From NCBI GenBank assembly GCA_903928365.1, contig CAIYQV010000322.1, forward strand, positions 1 through 13,901: a DNA stretch of 13,901 nt, read 5' to 3'. How positions within the stretch are numbered: position 1 is the first letter of the stretch; the number at the start of each line of letters is the position of its first letter. Below are positions 5,478-13,618 of this stretch, piece after piece. This DNA is from an uncultured Flavobacteriia bacterium. Its GTDB lineage: Bacteria; Bacteroidota; Bacteroidia; Flavobacteriales_D; Crocinitomicaceae. The translations under genes were made by a program, and so were the position numbers. Under the pieces are notes generated by a model. That model made no database searches, was not told the origin of the DNA, and saw nothing but the letters and a program-made list of their open reading frames with translations.

Positions 5478-6438
5478 CATTTTGAAAAATCAGATCCTGA
5501 GCGAAGATGATTGCGAGCACATCATTGCCATGATCGAACACCCATCCTACAATGAATTCCAACTTGCCGGTATCCTGACGGCTTTGCAACTGCGGGGTGA
5601 AAAACTCTCAGAGATACGTGGGTTTCGTTCCGCACTTCTAAAAAGGAGTATTTCTCCTTATCTGGATGGTGAAAAAGCGATCGATCTTTGCGGAACAGGT
5701 GGGGATGGTAAGAATACGTTCAACATTTCCACAACCTCTTCTTTCGTTATGGCGGCACTTGGCTACAACGTCATTAAACATGGGAATTACGGTGTATCCT
5801 CCGGCTGCGGTTCGTCGACGGTTGTTGAAGCGCTGGGGTTTCAATTGACTTCAGACGCGGCTCAACTTGAAAAAGACTTAAAAAAGAACAATTTCTGTTT
5901 TTTACACGCGCCTCTTTTTCACCCAACGTTGAAGAAATTGGGTCCATTGAGAGAGAAACTTGGTGTTCGAACCATATTCAACGCCTTGGGACCTTTGGTG
6001 AATCCTGTTCAACCTGCATACCAGTTAACAGGTACATTTTCATTGGATCTGGCACGAACCTATGCGCATGTTTTGAAATCCGAACGAAAAGAATTCACAG
6101 TTTTTCATGGAATGAGTGGTTATGACGAACTCACACTGAGTGATGCAACACGATCTATCGGGACTCGAGAAGACCGGCTTTTACAACCCGCCAATTACCA
6201 ATTAAAACCGATTCATCCTAACAAGCTAAAAGCCGCTGACACCCCTGAATCAAATGCGCGATTGATTCGCGATATTCTGATTGGGAACGGTTCGGAGGAA
6301 CAGACAAATGTTATCGCTGCCAATGTCACCGAGGCACGCTTACTCTATGCACCAAACACCGACAGGTTATTACTCTTTCGGGACACCATTGATTTCATTC
6401 GAAAAGGTCACACGGCCAAACATTTTAAACTCAATTAA
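5458..6438 (+). CDS. trpD: Anthranilate phosphoribosyltransferase
   Basis: 326-residue enzyme joining anthranilate to PRPP to give phosphoribosylanthranilate. The glycine-rich PRPP pyrophosphate loop GTGGDG is at 79-84, followed by NISTTSS, and KHGN at 107-110 with the downstream SSGCGSS, all characteristic of TrpD. I chose the ATG at 5458, which gives the expected short helical N terminus (MKTFLSNIL); a TTG 13 codons upstream keeps the frame open but only inside trpG. It begins 20 bases before the trpG stop, and ends one base before the trpC ATG (TAATATG). Confidence 0.96.
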   Translation: MKTFLSNILKNQILSEDDCEHIIAMIEHPSYNEFQLAGILTALQLRGEKLSEIRGFRSALLKRSISPYLDGEKAIDLCGTGGDGKNTFNISTTSSFVMAALGYNVIKHGNYGVSSGCGSSTVVEALGFQLTSDAAQLEKDLKKNNFCFLHAPLFHPTLKKLGPLREKLGVRTIFNALGPLVNPVQPAYQLTGTFSLDLARTYAHVLKSERKEFTVFHGMSGYDELTLSDATRSIGTREDRLLQPANYQLKPIHPNKLKAADTPESNARLIRDILIGNGSEEQTNVIAANVTEARLLYAPNTDRLLLFRDTIDFIRKGHTAKHFKLN

Positions 6439-6439
6439 T

Positions 6440-7225
6440 ATGAAAAATATCCTTCAGGAAATTCTCGAACAGAAACAGAAAGAGGTAGAACAATTAAAGC
6501 GTTCAACAACACTCCACATGCTTCAGCAAGAAACATTTTATTCACGGACAACCCGTTCACTCAGTCAAGCTCTTAATGAAAAGCATTTTGGCATTATTGC
6601 GGAAATAAAACGAAAATCGCCAAGTGGCGGTGACATTGCTGCGGATTTACTCGTCTCAGATCTTGTTGGATCCTATGAACGTTCCGGGGCGGCGGCAATC
6701 TCCTGTCTCACCGACAAGCCCTATTTTGGAGGAAGCATAGAAGATCTCAAAAAAACGGCTGAATGCAGTTCCATTCCTGTTCTCAGGAAGGAATTTATTA
6801 TTGATGAGCTTCAGATCTTTGAGTCTAAAGCCTTCGGTGCAGATGCCATATTATTGATCTCAGAGGCACTATCAAAAGAAGAAATCCTCCATTTCACGAT
6901 CATCGCCCAAAGCATTGGAATGGAGGTGCTTTTGGAGTTACATCATGTATCAGAACTGCACAAATTGAATGACTTCGTAGACGTGATCGGGATTAACAAC
7001 CGGGACCTGAAAGCACAACGAACCGATATTTCACGAAGTCTGGAGCTTCTTCCGTATCTACCTAAAAACAAGGTATGCATTAGTGAAAGTGGCATCAAAA
7101 CCCGTAACGAAATAGAGCTGTTGCAAAAAGCAGGTTTCCATGGTGCGTTGATCGGAGAAAGTATTCTCCGAAGTGAACAACCTTCCTCTTTCATTCAATC
7201 ATTAAACTCAGAGGTATGTTATTGA
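6440..7225 (+). CDS. trpC: Indole-3-glycerol phosphate synthase
   Basis: 261-residue TIM-barrel enzyme that closes the indole ring from CdRP with loss of CO2 and water. Key motifs are AEIKRKSPSGG (catalytic Glu55 and Lys57), VLRKEFIID with the general-acid Lys117, VIGINNRDL and VCISESGI. It is monofunctional: TrpF is a separate downstream gene, unlike the enterobacterial TrpC-TrpF fusion. The frame is open further upstream inside trpD, but the ATG at 6440 gives the family's usual length and the usual MKNILQEILEQKQKEV N-terminal helix. It overlaps trpF by 10 bases. Confidence 0.96.
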   Translation: MKNILQEILEQKQKEVEQLKRSTTLHMLQQETFYSRTTRSLSQALNEKHFGIIAEIKRKSPSGGDIAADLLVSDLVGSYERSGAAAISCLTDKPYFGGSIEDLKKTAECSSIPVLRKEFIIDELQIFESKAFGADAILLISEALSKEEILHFTIIAQSIGMEVLLELHHVSELHKLNDFVDVIGINNRDLKAQRTDISRSLELLPYLPKNKVCISESGIKTRNEIELLQKAGFHGALIGESILRSEQPSSFIQSLNSEVCY

Positions 7226-7842
7226 AAGTATGCGGCATGACTCAAGGATCTCAAATCGAAGAACTCGATCAAAAAGGTATTGCCGACCTTATCGGATTTA
7301 TTTTTTACGAGCCATCACCAAGATCTGTTCGAAATGCATCGTTTGATCTGCAAAACGCTCATAAAGTTGGGGTATTTGTCAATGCAACATTTGATGAGAT
7401 CTTGGATAAAGTCATTGCGTTTCGCCTCGATTACGTTCAATTGCATGGGGACGAGGAGCCCGAATTGTGCTGCGCGCTGCGAACACATACTAAAATCATC
7501 AAAGCCTTTCGTATTCAAGACCGTATGGACCATGCTGAACTGGGCACATTCGAACCCTATTGTGATCTTTTTCTCTTTGATACACACACGCCAAATTATG
7601 GGGGCTCAGGAATGCGCTTCGACTGGGAACTTTTAAAAGACTATCGAGGCGATGTCCCCTTCCTACTAAGTGGCGGCATCGATCCTGAAAGCCTTGAAGA
7701 GCTGCGTCATTTCCAACATCCTAAATTTCACGGAATAGACATCAATAGCCGATTTGAAGTTAATCCCGGCGTCAAAGACATCAAACTTATTCAACAATTT
7801 AAAAAAGAATTATCCTATGAAAACTTCATACAAACCAGATAA
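7216..7842 (+). CDS. trpF: Phosphoribosylanthranilate isomerase
   Basis: 208-residue TIM-barrel isomerase converting phosphoribosylanthranilate to CdRP by an Amadori rearrangement. Visible signatures: KVCGMT with the catalytic Cys6, IGFIFYEPSPRSV, VQLHGDE, FDTHTPNYGGSG with the catalytic Asp122, and LSGGIDPESL near the C-terminal phosphate site. Size is typical of stand-alone TrpF. Its start lies 10 bases inside trpC and its last 26 bases overlap trpB. Confidence 0.96.
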   Translation: MLLKVCGMTQGSQIEELDQKGIADLIGFIFYEPSPRSVRNASFDLQNAHKVGVFVNATFDEILDKVIAFRLDYVQLHGDEEPELCCALRTHTKIIKAFRIQDRMDHAELGTFEPYCDLFLFDTHTPNYGGSGMRFDWELLKDYRGDVPFLLSGGIDPESLEELRHFQHPKFHGIDINSRFEVNPGVKDIKLIQQFKKELSYENFIQTR

Positions 7843-9016
7843 ACTGGGATTTTATGGCGAATATGGGGGTGCATTTATTCCCGAACTGTTAAAAATACCT
7901 GTTCAAGAACTCTCAGCGGCTTTCAGTTATTTCAAGGAGGACCCTTCCTTTATTCTGGAATTCGAGCAACTCCTGAAAGATTATGTGGGACGTCCTTCCC
8001 CCTTGTATAAGTCCACCCATTTGAGCAATAGATTTCAGGCTAACATCTATTTAAAAAGGGAGGATCTGAATCACACCGGTTCACACAAGATCAACAATAC
8101 AATTGGACAGATATTGCTCGCGAAGCGCATGGGAAAGACAACCATTCTCGCTGAAACCGGAGCCGGTCAACACGGAGTAGCAACAGCAACCGTTTGTGCA
8201 CTTACTGGTTTGAAATGTGTCGTATTCATGGGTGAAAAAGATATTGAACGGCAGTATCCCAATGTGCAGCGAATGCGAATGCTTGGAGCCACCGTTATTC
8301 CAGCCACGAGCGGAAGTAAAACATTGAAGGACGCCACGAATGAAGCGATTCGACACTGGATCAATCATCCGGATTCCTATTACCTCATTGGTAGTGTGGT
8401 CGGACCTCATCCCTATCCGGAAATGGTCGCTCATTTCCAATCCGTCATTTCAAAGGAGATCAAAGTCCAATTGACCCATGCTACAGGCAAAGAACTTCCT
8501 CACAGGGTCATCGCATGCGTTGGAGGAGGAAGCAATGCAGCTGGCGCTTTTTACGAATTTTACGAGGATGAGGAAGTAGAACTTATCGCCGTTGAAGCTG
8601 CAGGTGAAGGAGTCTATAGCGGTTTGTCCGCGGCCACATCCATTTTAGGAAGCGACGGAGTTATTCATGGTAGTCTCACCTTACTCATGCAAGATCGGGA
8701 TGGACAGATCATCGAACCTCACTCCATTTCTGCTGGCCTAGACTATCCCGGAATAGGACCGTTACATGCACATACCATTCGAAGCGGAAGAACCAAGGCT
8801 TGTCCTATCACCGATGACGAAGCACTGAGAGCCGCATTTGAATTAAGCAGAAATGAGGGGGTCATTCCTGCCCTTGAGTCAGCGCATGCACTGGCTGTAT
8901 TAGAAAAACTTACGATCCAACCAAATGAGGTGATTGTGATCAATTTGTCCGGAAGAGGAGACAAAGACATGCAGACCTATTTGGAATATTTTACGAAGAA
9001 CCATGAATCCATTTAA
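7817..9016 (+). CDS. trpB: Tryptophan synthase beta subunit
   Basis: 399-residue PLP enzyme condensing indole with serine to Trp. The Schiff-base lysine is Lys91 in HTGSHKINN; catalytic Glu113 lies in AETGAGQHG; the PLP-phosphate loop GGGSNA starts at 236. The N terminus (LGFYGEYGGAFIPELL) and length match the common TrpB1 type that works in a complex with TrpA, rather than the longer TrpB2. The ATG at 7817 sits inside the trpF tail (26-base overlap); a longer open frame upstream is an overlap shadow. It overlaps trpA by 14 bases, consistent with coupled production of the alpha2beta2 complex. Confidence 0.97.
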   Translation: MKTSYKPDKLGFYGEYGGAFIPELLKIPVQELSAAFSYFKEDPSFILEFEQLLKDYVGRPSPLYKSTHLSNRFQANIYLKREDLNHTGSHKINNTIGQILLAKRMGKTTILAETGAGQHGVATATVCALTGLKCVVFMGEKDIERQYPNVQRMRMLGATVIPATSGSKTLKDATNEAIRHWINHPDSYYLIGSVVGPHPYPEMVAHFQSVISKEIKVQLTHATGKELPHRVIACVGGGSNAAGAFYEFYEDEEVELIAVEAAGEGVYSGLSAATSILGSDGVIHGSLTLLMQDRDGQIIEPHSISAGLDYPGIGPLHAHTIRSGRTKACPITDDEALRAAFELSRNEGVIPALESAHALAVLEKLTIQPNEVIVINLSGRGDKDMQTYLEYFTKNHESI

Positions 9017-9764
9017 AAAACAAGACAAGCAACTCAGCATCTTTATTACTGCAGGATACCCCGAGTTGAACAGTTTACCTGAGCAGTTGAATCTATTGCA
9101 AAGGAATGGGGTAGATTTTATTGAGATCGGCATTCCATTCTCAGACCCATTAGCTGATGGTCCTGTGATTCAGCAAAGCAGTCAGCAGGCTATTCGTAAT
9201 GGCATGAACCTGGAAGTTCTTTTCGAACAGTTAAAAGAAACCAAATCCAACATACATGTACCCCTTGTTTTAATGGGATATTTCAATCCCATTTTGCAAT
9301 TCGGAATTCAGCGCTTTTTGAAGGAAGCTTCTGTCTGTGGGATCAAAGGTGTTATCATACCCGATTTACCTTTCGAAATATACATGCGATCCTATCAAGA
9401 AGAATTTCAAAAATATGATGTAACATTCATTCCATTAATCACCCCAAAAAGCGAGGATTCTTTTATAAAAATGGTTTCTGAGAATAGCAGAAACGGATTT
9501 GTTTACCTTGTAAGTCAGCATGCCACAACAGGATCTGATATTCAATTCATTAGCAATCAATCACGGTATGCAGATATCCGAGTCCTATGCGGCGAAACAC
9601 CTCTTTTTCTTGGTTTTGGCATACGCAACAATCGTGACTTGGCATCAGCTTATCTTGAGTGCGACGGAGGTATTGTAGGAACTGCATTCTTACAAGCCAT
9701 AACAGAGGGAACCGAAAATGAATTCCTTAAAACTTTAAGGGAAGTGACATTACAAGAAGGATAG
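9003..9764 (+). CDS. trpA: Tryptophan synthase alpha subunit
   Basis: 253-residue TIM-barrel lyase that splits indole-3-glycerol phosphate into indole and glyceraldehyde 3-phosphate and channels indole to TrpB. The catalytic acids are Glu41 (in FIEIGIPFSDPLADGP) and Asp52 in the same motif; ITAGYPE at 15-21, LMGYFNP, IPDLPFE and GFGIRN follow in the family's order. The last gene of the trp operon. No hairpin terminator is visible in the 36 bases that follow, so some read-through into the downstream hydrolase is possible. Confidence 0.96.
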   Translation: MNPFKKQDKQLSIFITAGYPELNSLPEQLNLLQRNGVDFIEIGIPFSDPLADGPVIQQSSQQAIRNGMNLEVLFEQLKETKSNIHVPLVLMGYFNPILQFGIQRFLKEASVCGIKGVIIPDLPFEIYMRSYQEEFQKYDVTFIPLITPKSEDSFIKMVSENSRNGFVYLVSQHATTGSDIQFISNQSRYADIRVLCGETPLFLGFGIRNNRDLASAYLECDGGIVGTAFLQAITEGTENEFLKTLREVTLQEG

Positions 9765-9769
9765 TTTTT

Positions 9770-9777
9770 TACCTTTA
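9770..9777 (+). promoter_or_regulatory. Possible -7 promoter box before the alpha/beta hydrolase
   Basis: TACCTTTA matches TAnnTTTG except for the last base, 23 bases before the hydrolase ATG and just after the trpA stop. No convincing -33 TTG is seen at the right distance because that zone is trpA coding sequence. If real, it would let the hydrolase/secreted-protein pair be expressed independently of Trp control. Confidence 0.3.
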
Positions 9778-9800
9778 GGAACCTAAACGTGTCTGAATTC

Positions 9801-10610
9801 ATGAAACGGTTCTTTTTGCGGACATTACTCCTTGCGGGCTTTCTATATGCTTGCGCTTGTGCATACATGTATTTTTTTCAAGAGAGCTTTATTTTTCACC
9901 CCCATCGAATTGACCCATCGGTAAAGATTGAATTAATTCCGGGGACCACTGAAATCAGTATTAAGACCAAAGACGGAAGCAATCTATCAGCACTACTTTG
10001 CCAACCTTCTGCTAACAAGCGAAATGGTAAGCTTGTTTTCTACCTTCATGGAAACACAGGAAACCTGCTCGATCAGAAAGAAGCTGCTCAACTCTACACA
10101 TCTCTGGGGTTTGATTTCTTTTGCATGGATTACAGAAGTTTTGGAAAAAGCCAGGGTACACCTTCAGACGAAGCAACTTTTTTCGAAGATGTAAAATCAG
10201 CTTATAAAAAGATCTCAGTGTGCTATGCAAAGGACAGCATTGTTGTGGTTGGTTATTCTTTGGGAACTGCTTCAGCCGCAATGATCACATCCGAATTTTC
10301 TCCATCAAGACTTGTTCTGATTGCACCCTACTATTCGCTTGTAGACATGACTAAACGAAATTATCCCTGGATTCCTTCTCAGTTATTAAAATACCGTTTC
10401 GAAACAGACAAATTTGTAAGAAAGATCCAGAACACGCCTATCCTTTTGGTACATGGAGATAAAGACCAGATGATCCCATATGAATGTTCCAATGCCTTAT
10501 CTAAATTACTGAACAAGAAAAGTACGTTTTTAACTTTGAAAGGCCAGACGCACGATTATTTCGAACGTAGCGTTGAATTTGTCTCAAACCTTAGCTCGTT
10601 TATTAAATGA
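9801..10610 (+). CDS. Membrane-anchored alpha/beta hydrolase (ABHD13/BEM46-like)
   Basis: 269 residues from the ATG at 9801; a GTG at 9789 would add four residues but has no advantage. Residues ~4-26 form one hydrophobic segment (FFLRTLLLAGFLYACACAYMYFF), a likely N-terminal anchor with the catalytic domain outside the cytoplasmic face. The alpha/beta hydrolase fold is clear: oxyanion motif HGNTG at 83-87, MDYRSFGKSQG, nucleophile Ser153 in GYSLG, acid Asp222 in HGDKDQMIP and His251 in GQTHDYF. The order and motifs resemble the ABHD13/BEM46 serine-hydrolase group, whose bacterial substrates are mostly unknown; an esterase or thioesterase role is possible. Its stop overlaps the start of the large secreted protein by four bases (ATGA), so these two are probably translated from one mRNA. 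Confidence 0.88.
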   Translation: MKRFFLRTLLLAGFLYACACAYMYFFQESFIFHPHRIDPSVKIELIPGTTEISIKTKDGSNLSALLCQPSANKRNGKLVFYLHGNTGNLLDQKEAAQLYTSLGFDFFCMDYRSFGKSQGTPSDEATFFEDVKSAYKKISVCYAKDSIVVVGYSLGTASAAMITSEFSPSRLVLIAPYYSLVDMTKRNYPWIPSQLLKYRFETDKFVRKIQNTPILLVHGDKDQMIPYECSNALSKLLNKKSTFLTLKGQTHDYFERSVEFVSNLSSFIK

Positions 10611-13600
10611 AGTTTTCTGCTGTTTTTCTGCTGTTTTTCATCAATGGATTCGTTCATTTCACATTTGCTCAACTAAGCCTAAACGAAGGGAGCAACAGGA
10701 ATTATTTGACCATTTCTGATGAAAATGGAGATTATCCTGACTGGGTTGAGATTCACAATGCTGGAGCGGACACGGCTTTTTTACTGAATTTCAGGTTATC
10801 CGATGATGTTGATGACTTAGGGAAATGGTCATTTCCTAATATCAAATTGCCCCCGGGAGAATTCAGTACGGTATTTTGCAGCGGTAAAGACCGCAAACCT
10901 GTATCCGGATTCACTCATGTTCTGACTGCAGCCAACTTTAATCCTATTGTCGGATGGAATACGCATCCACTTGATAATTCGCTCATTTGGGATGGAATCT
11001 CGAATTTACTGATCAACATCTGCTCTTACAGTTCTACCGGTTACACTGTCAATTCCGTCTTTAATCAATCAGCTACTCCATTCGTTTCTACTGCCTTTTC
11101 TTTTCAGGATGGTGGTGATGCTGCTTGCTCACATACTTATAACAATCCTGTAAATCAACGACCAAATCTTCAGATCAATGGTCAGACCATTGGAACTGGT
11201 ACTATTCAGAATAGTCCGACTGATTATCCTGCACCTTATGGGAACTGGTATTGGGGGGCTCGACATCAGATCCTCGTGCTTGCATCCGAACTTTCTGCAG
11301 CGGGCTTGAGTGCAGGCCCCATCTCCTCTTTTGCATTTGATGTAGCCAGTACCGAACCAAGCACGAACTATGACTACATCTCTGTCGATATGTGTTTAGT
11401 GAGCTTGACAGATCTATCAAATACCTATGAAACTGTTGACCCTAACAATGCCCAACATACCAATTTCACCCTTTCAGGATCAGGTGAATTCGTATATCTT
11501 TCGAATCCTTCCGGTGATTTAATAAACAGCCTTTACGTTGATTGCAGATCTGCTGATGTGAGTCGAGGCAGGTATCCGGATGGCACATCTTCGTGCGTAC
11601 TTTTTGGGGAGCCAACGCCCGGTGCAACAAACAACAATTCAGAAACTTTTGATAATTTCTTATTGGACCCTGTACTTTCTCCACCATCGGGCATCTACAA
11701 TACTACTGTTTCAGTCACGATCGATAATCCAAACGGTGGTGATTCTGAGATTCGATATACGCTTGACGGAACGGAACCAACCACAACTTCAACTCTTTAC
11801 ACCGGAACACCCATCCCTGTGTTCCTCTCCTCAGTGATTAAAGCCAGGACATTTGCACCAGGTATCCTCCCTAGTGAGTCCGCAGCCGGTTCGTATCTAC
11901 TTGGGGTTGATCACGTCACGCCGATCATAAGCATCGCCACAGATCCTGCGGGACTTTACGGTGATAACGGGATCTTTGATCACTGGGATCGTGATTGGCA
12001 AAGACAGACGCAAGTAGCCTACCTGGATTCAAATGAAGTGCTACTCCACAGCACGCGAGCAGGTATGCAAATTGATGGAGGATGGGGCGGCAGTCGTTAT
12101 CAACCCCAACACTCATTTCGACTTGAGTTTGACAACAGTGTCCTTGGTGAAGGGCCGATTCATGACTCCATCATTCCGTTTCGAACGCACAGAAACAAAT
12201 ACAGCAATTTCTATTTACGCAATGGAAGTAATCAGTACCTGGTATTTCCATATAAAGATGCTTTTCAGAATCAGGCCATGTCGGGAACGACAAAAAATTA
12301 CTACTCTGCATGGCGTCCCGTAAGTGTTTATCTCAATGGGGGATATTTCGGCTTGTATGAATTGCGAGAAAAAATCGATGCTGAATTCTTCGAAGTACAT
12401 GATGGAGCGGATCCGGATTCACTGGATATACTCTCTTTGAGTGCCTGGCAAGGTTTTGCTCTTCGTTCCCTGCACGGAGCCCCTGTGCAGACATTTATTG
12501 ATCGATATATTCAATTTTATCAGCTCAATGAGCAATCGATGAATTATTGGGATCTTGCAGATCAGATCTTCGATATGGAATATTATGCCGACTACATTAT
12601 CGCAGAATCATGGATGGGCAATCAAGACTGGCCGGGGAATAATATCAAAATCATGCGTTCCAATAAGACAGGTAACCGTTACCGTTTCTGCACGATCGAC
12701 ATGGAATTGTGTCTACAGCCCAATGGCTGGACCAGCGCACAAGATGATCACATTGCCTACATGCTGGGACAAAGCCCTGATAATCCGTTTATCAATGTTT
12801 GGTTAAAGAGTATTCAGAATAAACGTTTTCATGACTATTTCATTAATCGTTTTGCGGATGTGATGAATACCGAATACCGCCTTGACCGAATCTTACCATT
12901 GGAGCAATTTTTCTTTGATCAGACAGTTGTCGAGATGCAGAACGAATACACGCGCTGGGGAGACCCTTCGAATGTATCGCAACAAATGACCGACTTCTAT
13001 AATAACCATTTAGTATTCCGTAACGAACTGAGTTCGCGCTCAACATTTGTAAGACAACATATTAAAAATAATTTCTCGCTTCCTAACATTGTAAATCTAC
13101 AATTGGACGTTCATCCGGAGGGAGCAGGAAAGATTCATATAAGTACTATCGAACCAGACACCTATCCATGGCAAGGCTATTACTTTAACGGTGTGCCTGT
13201 TAAAATAGAGGCCATCGCAAACCCTGGGTATCAATTCTCCTATTGGGGACCCAACCCACTTATTACGAATGGTCTGGATCCGGTTTTTCTCGACACGCTT
13301 GATCTGTTCAATGTATCATTCAACGCTTACTTTGAAGAACACGGTCTTGGAATCAGCGAAACAGAGATCTCAACACACTTTAATCTGTTTCCTAATCCTT
13401 CAACGGAATCTGTCACTATACAGGGAAGCGGGTTGATGCAGAATTCAAACTTCAACTTCCGAATTGTAGACCTCAATGGCAGATTGCAAATGCAAGGCGA
13501 AATCGATGATCAAAATGCAACCATACTCAATATCACCTCTCTAAAACGAGGAATTTATATTGTTCAATTCCTTTCCGAAGATGGAATCAAGGAAGAAAGG

Positions 13601-13618
13601 AAGTTAGTCAAGCTTTGA
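10607..13618 (+). CDS. Secreted lamin-tail / CotH-kinase-like protein with T9SS sorting domain
   Basis: 1003 residues, predicted to be exported and passed to the cell surface or medium by type IX secretion. Signal peptide at 1-21 (cut after HFTFA). Residues ~22-105 look like the first half of a lamin-tail domain (DENGDYPDWVEIHNAG, LPPGEFSTVFCSGKD); its closing half appears only at ~290-345 (FVYLSNPSGDLINSLYVDC, GEPTPGATN), with a different beta-rich segment inserted between. Residues ~350-431 match a chitobiase/hexosaminidase C-terminal type domain (PPSGIYN, IRYTLDGTEPT, IKARTFAPG). Residues ~433-816 form a CotH-type atypical kinase domain: YLNGGYFGLYELREKID, GNQDWPGNNIKIM and the presumed metal-binding TIDMEL. 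After a beta-rich stretch the last ~80 residues (FNLFPNPSTE... RGIYIVQF... KLVKL) form a Por secretion sorting domain. Kinase activity and substrate are unknown. The gene abuts the tsaB stop. Confidence 0.88.
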   Translation: MKFSAVFLLFFINGFVHFTFAQLSLNEGSNRNYLTISDENGDYPDWVEIHNAGADTAFLLNFRLSDDVDDLGKWSFPNIKLPPGEFSTVFCSGKDRKPVSGFTHVLTAANFNPIVGWNTHPLDNSLIWDGISNLLINICSYSSTGYTVNSVFNQSATPFVSTAFSFQDGGDAACSHTYNNPVNQRPNLQINGQTIGTGTIQNSPTDYPAPYGNWYWGARHQILVLASELSAAGLSAGPISSFAFDVASTEPSTNYDYISVDMCLVSLTDLSNTYETVDPNNAQHTNFTLSGSGEFVYLSNPSGDLINSLYVDCRSADVSRGRYPDGTSSCVLFGEPTPGATNNNSETFDNFLLDPVLSPPSGIYNTTVSVTIDNPNGGDSEIRYTLDGTEPTTTSTLYTGTPIPVFLSSVIKARTFAPGILPSESAAGSYLLGVDHVTPIISIATDPAGLYGDNGIFDHWDRDWQRQTQVAYLDSNEVLLHSTRAGMQIDGGWGGSRYQPQHSFRLEFDNSVLGEGPIHDSIIPFRTHRNKYSNFYLRNGSNQYLVFPYKDAFQNQAMSGTTKNYYSAWRPVSVYLNGGYFGLYELREKIDAEFFEVHDGADPDSLDILSLSAWQGFALRSLHGAPVQTFIDRYIQFYQLNEQSMNYWDLADQIFDMEYYADYIIAESWMGNQDWPGNNIKIMRSNKTGNRYRFCTIDMELCLQPNGWTSAQDDHIAYMLGQSPDNPFINVWLKSIQNKRFHDYFINRFADVMNTEYRLDRILPLEQFFFDQTVVEMQNEYTRWGDPSNVSQQMTDFYNNHLVFRNELSSRSTFVRQHIKNNFSLPNIVNLQLDVHPEGAGKIHISTIEPDTYPWQGYYFNGVPVKIEAIANPGYQFSYWGPNPLITNGLDPVFLDTLDLFNVSFNAYFEEHGLGISETEISTHFNLFPNPSTESVTIQGSGLMQNSNFNFRIVDLNGRLQMQGEIDDQNATILNITSLKRGIYIVQFLSEDGIKEERKLVKL

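Noticed and set aside
7315..7587. 90-codon minus-strand open frame inside trpF
   Set aside because: Fully antisense to a well-supported enzyme gene, with no start context or family signature.
8081..8440. 119-codon open frame on the minus strand inside trpB
   Set aside because: It lies antisense to the most conserved part of trpB, has a low-complexity composition unlike its neighbours and no recognisable motif; it is a shadow of trpB codon use.
12033..12323. 96-codon + strand open frame inside the CotH-like gene
   Set aside because: It is out of frame with the intact 1003-residue gene; the main frame shows clear domain motifs across the same bases.
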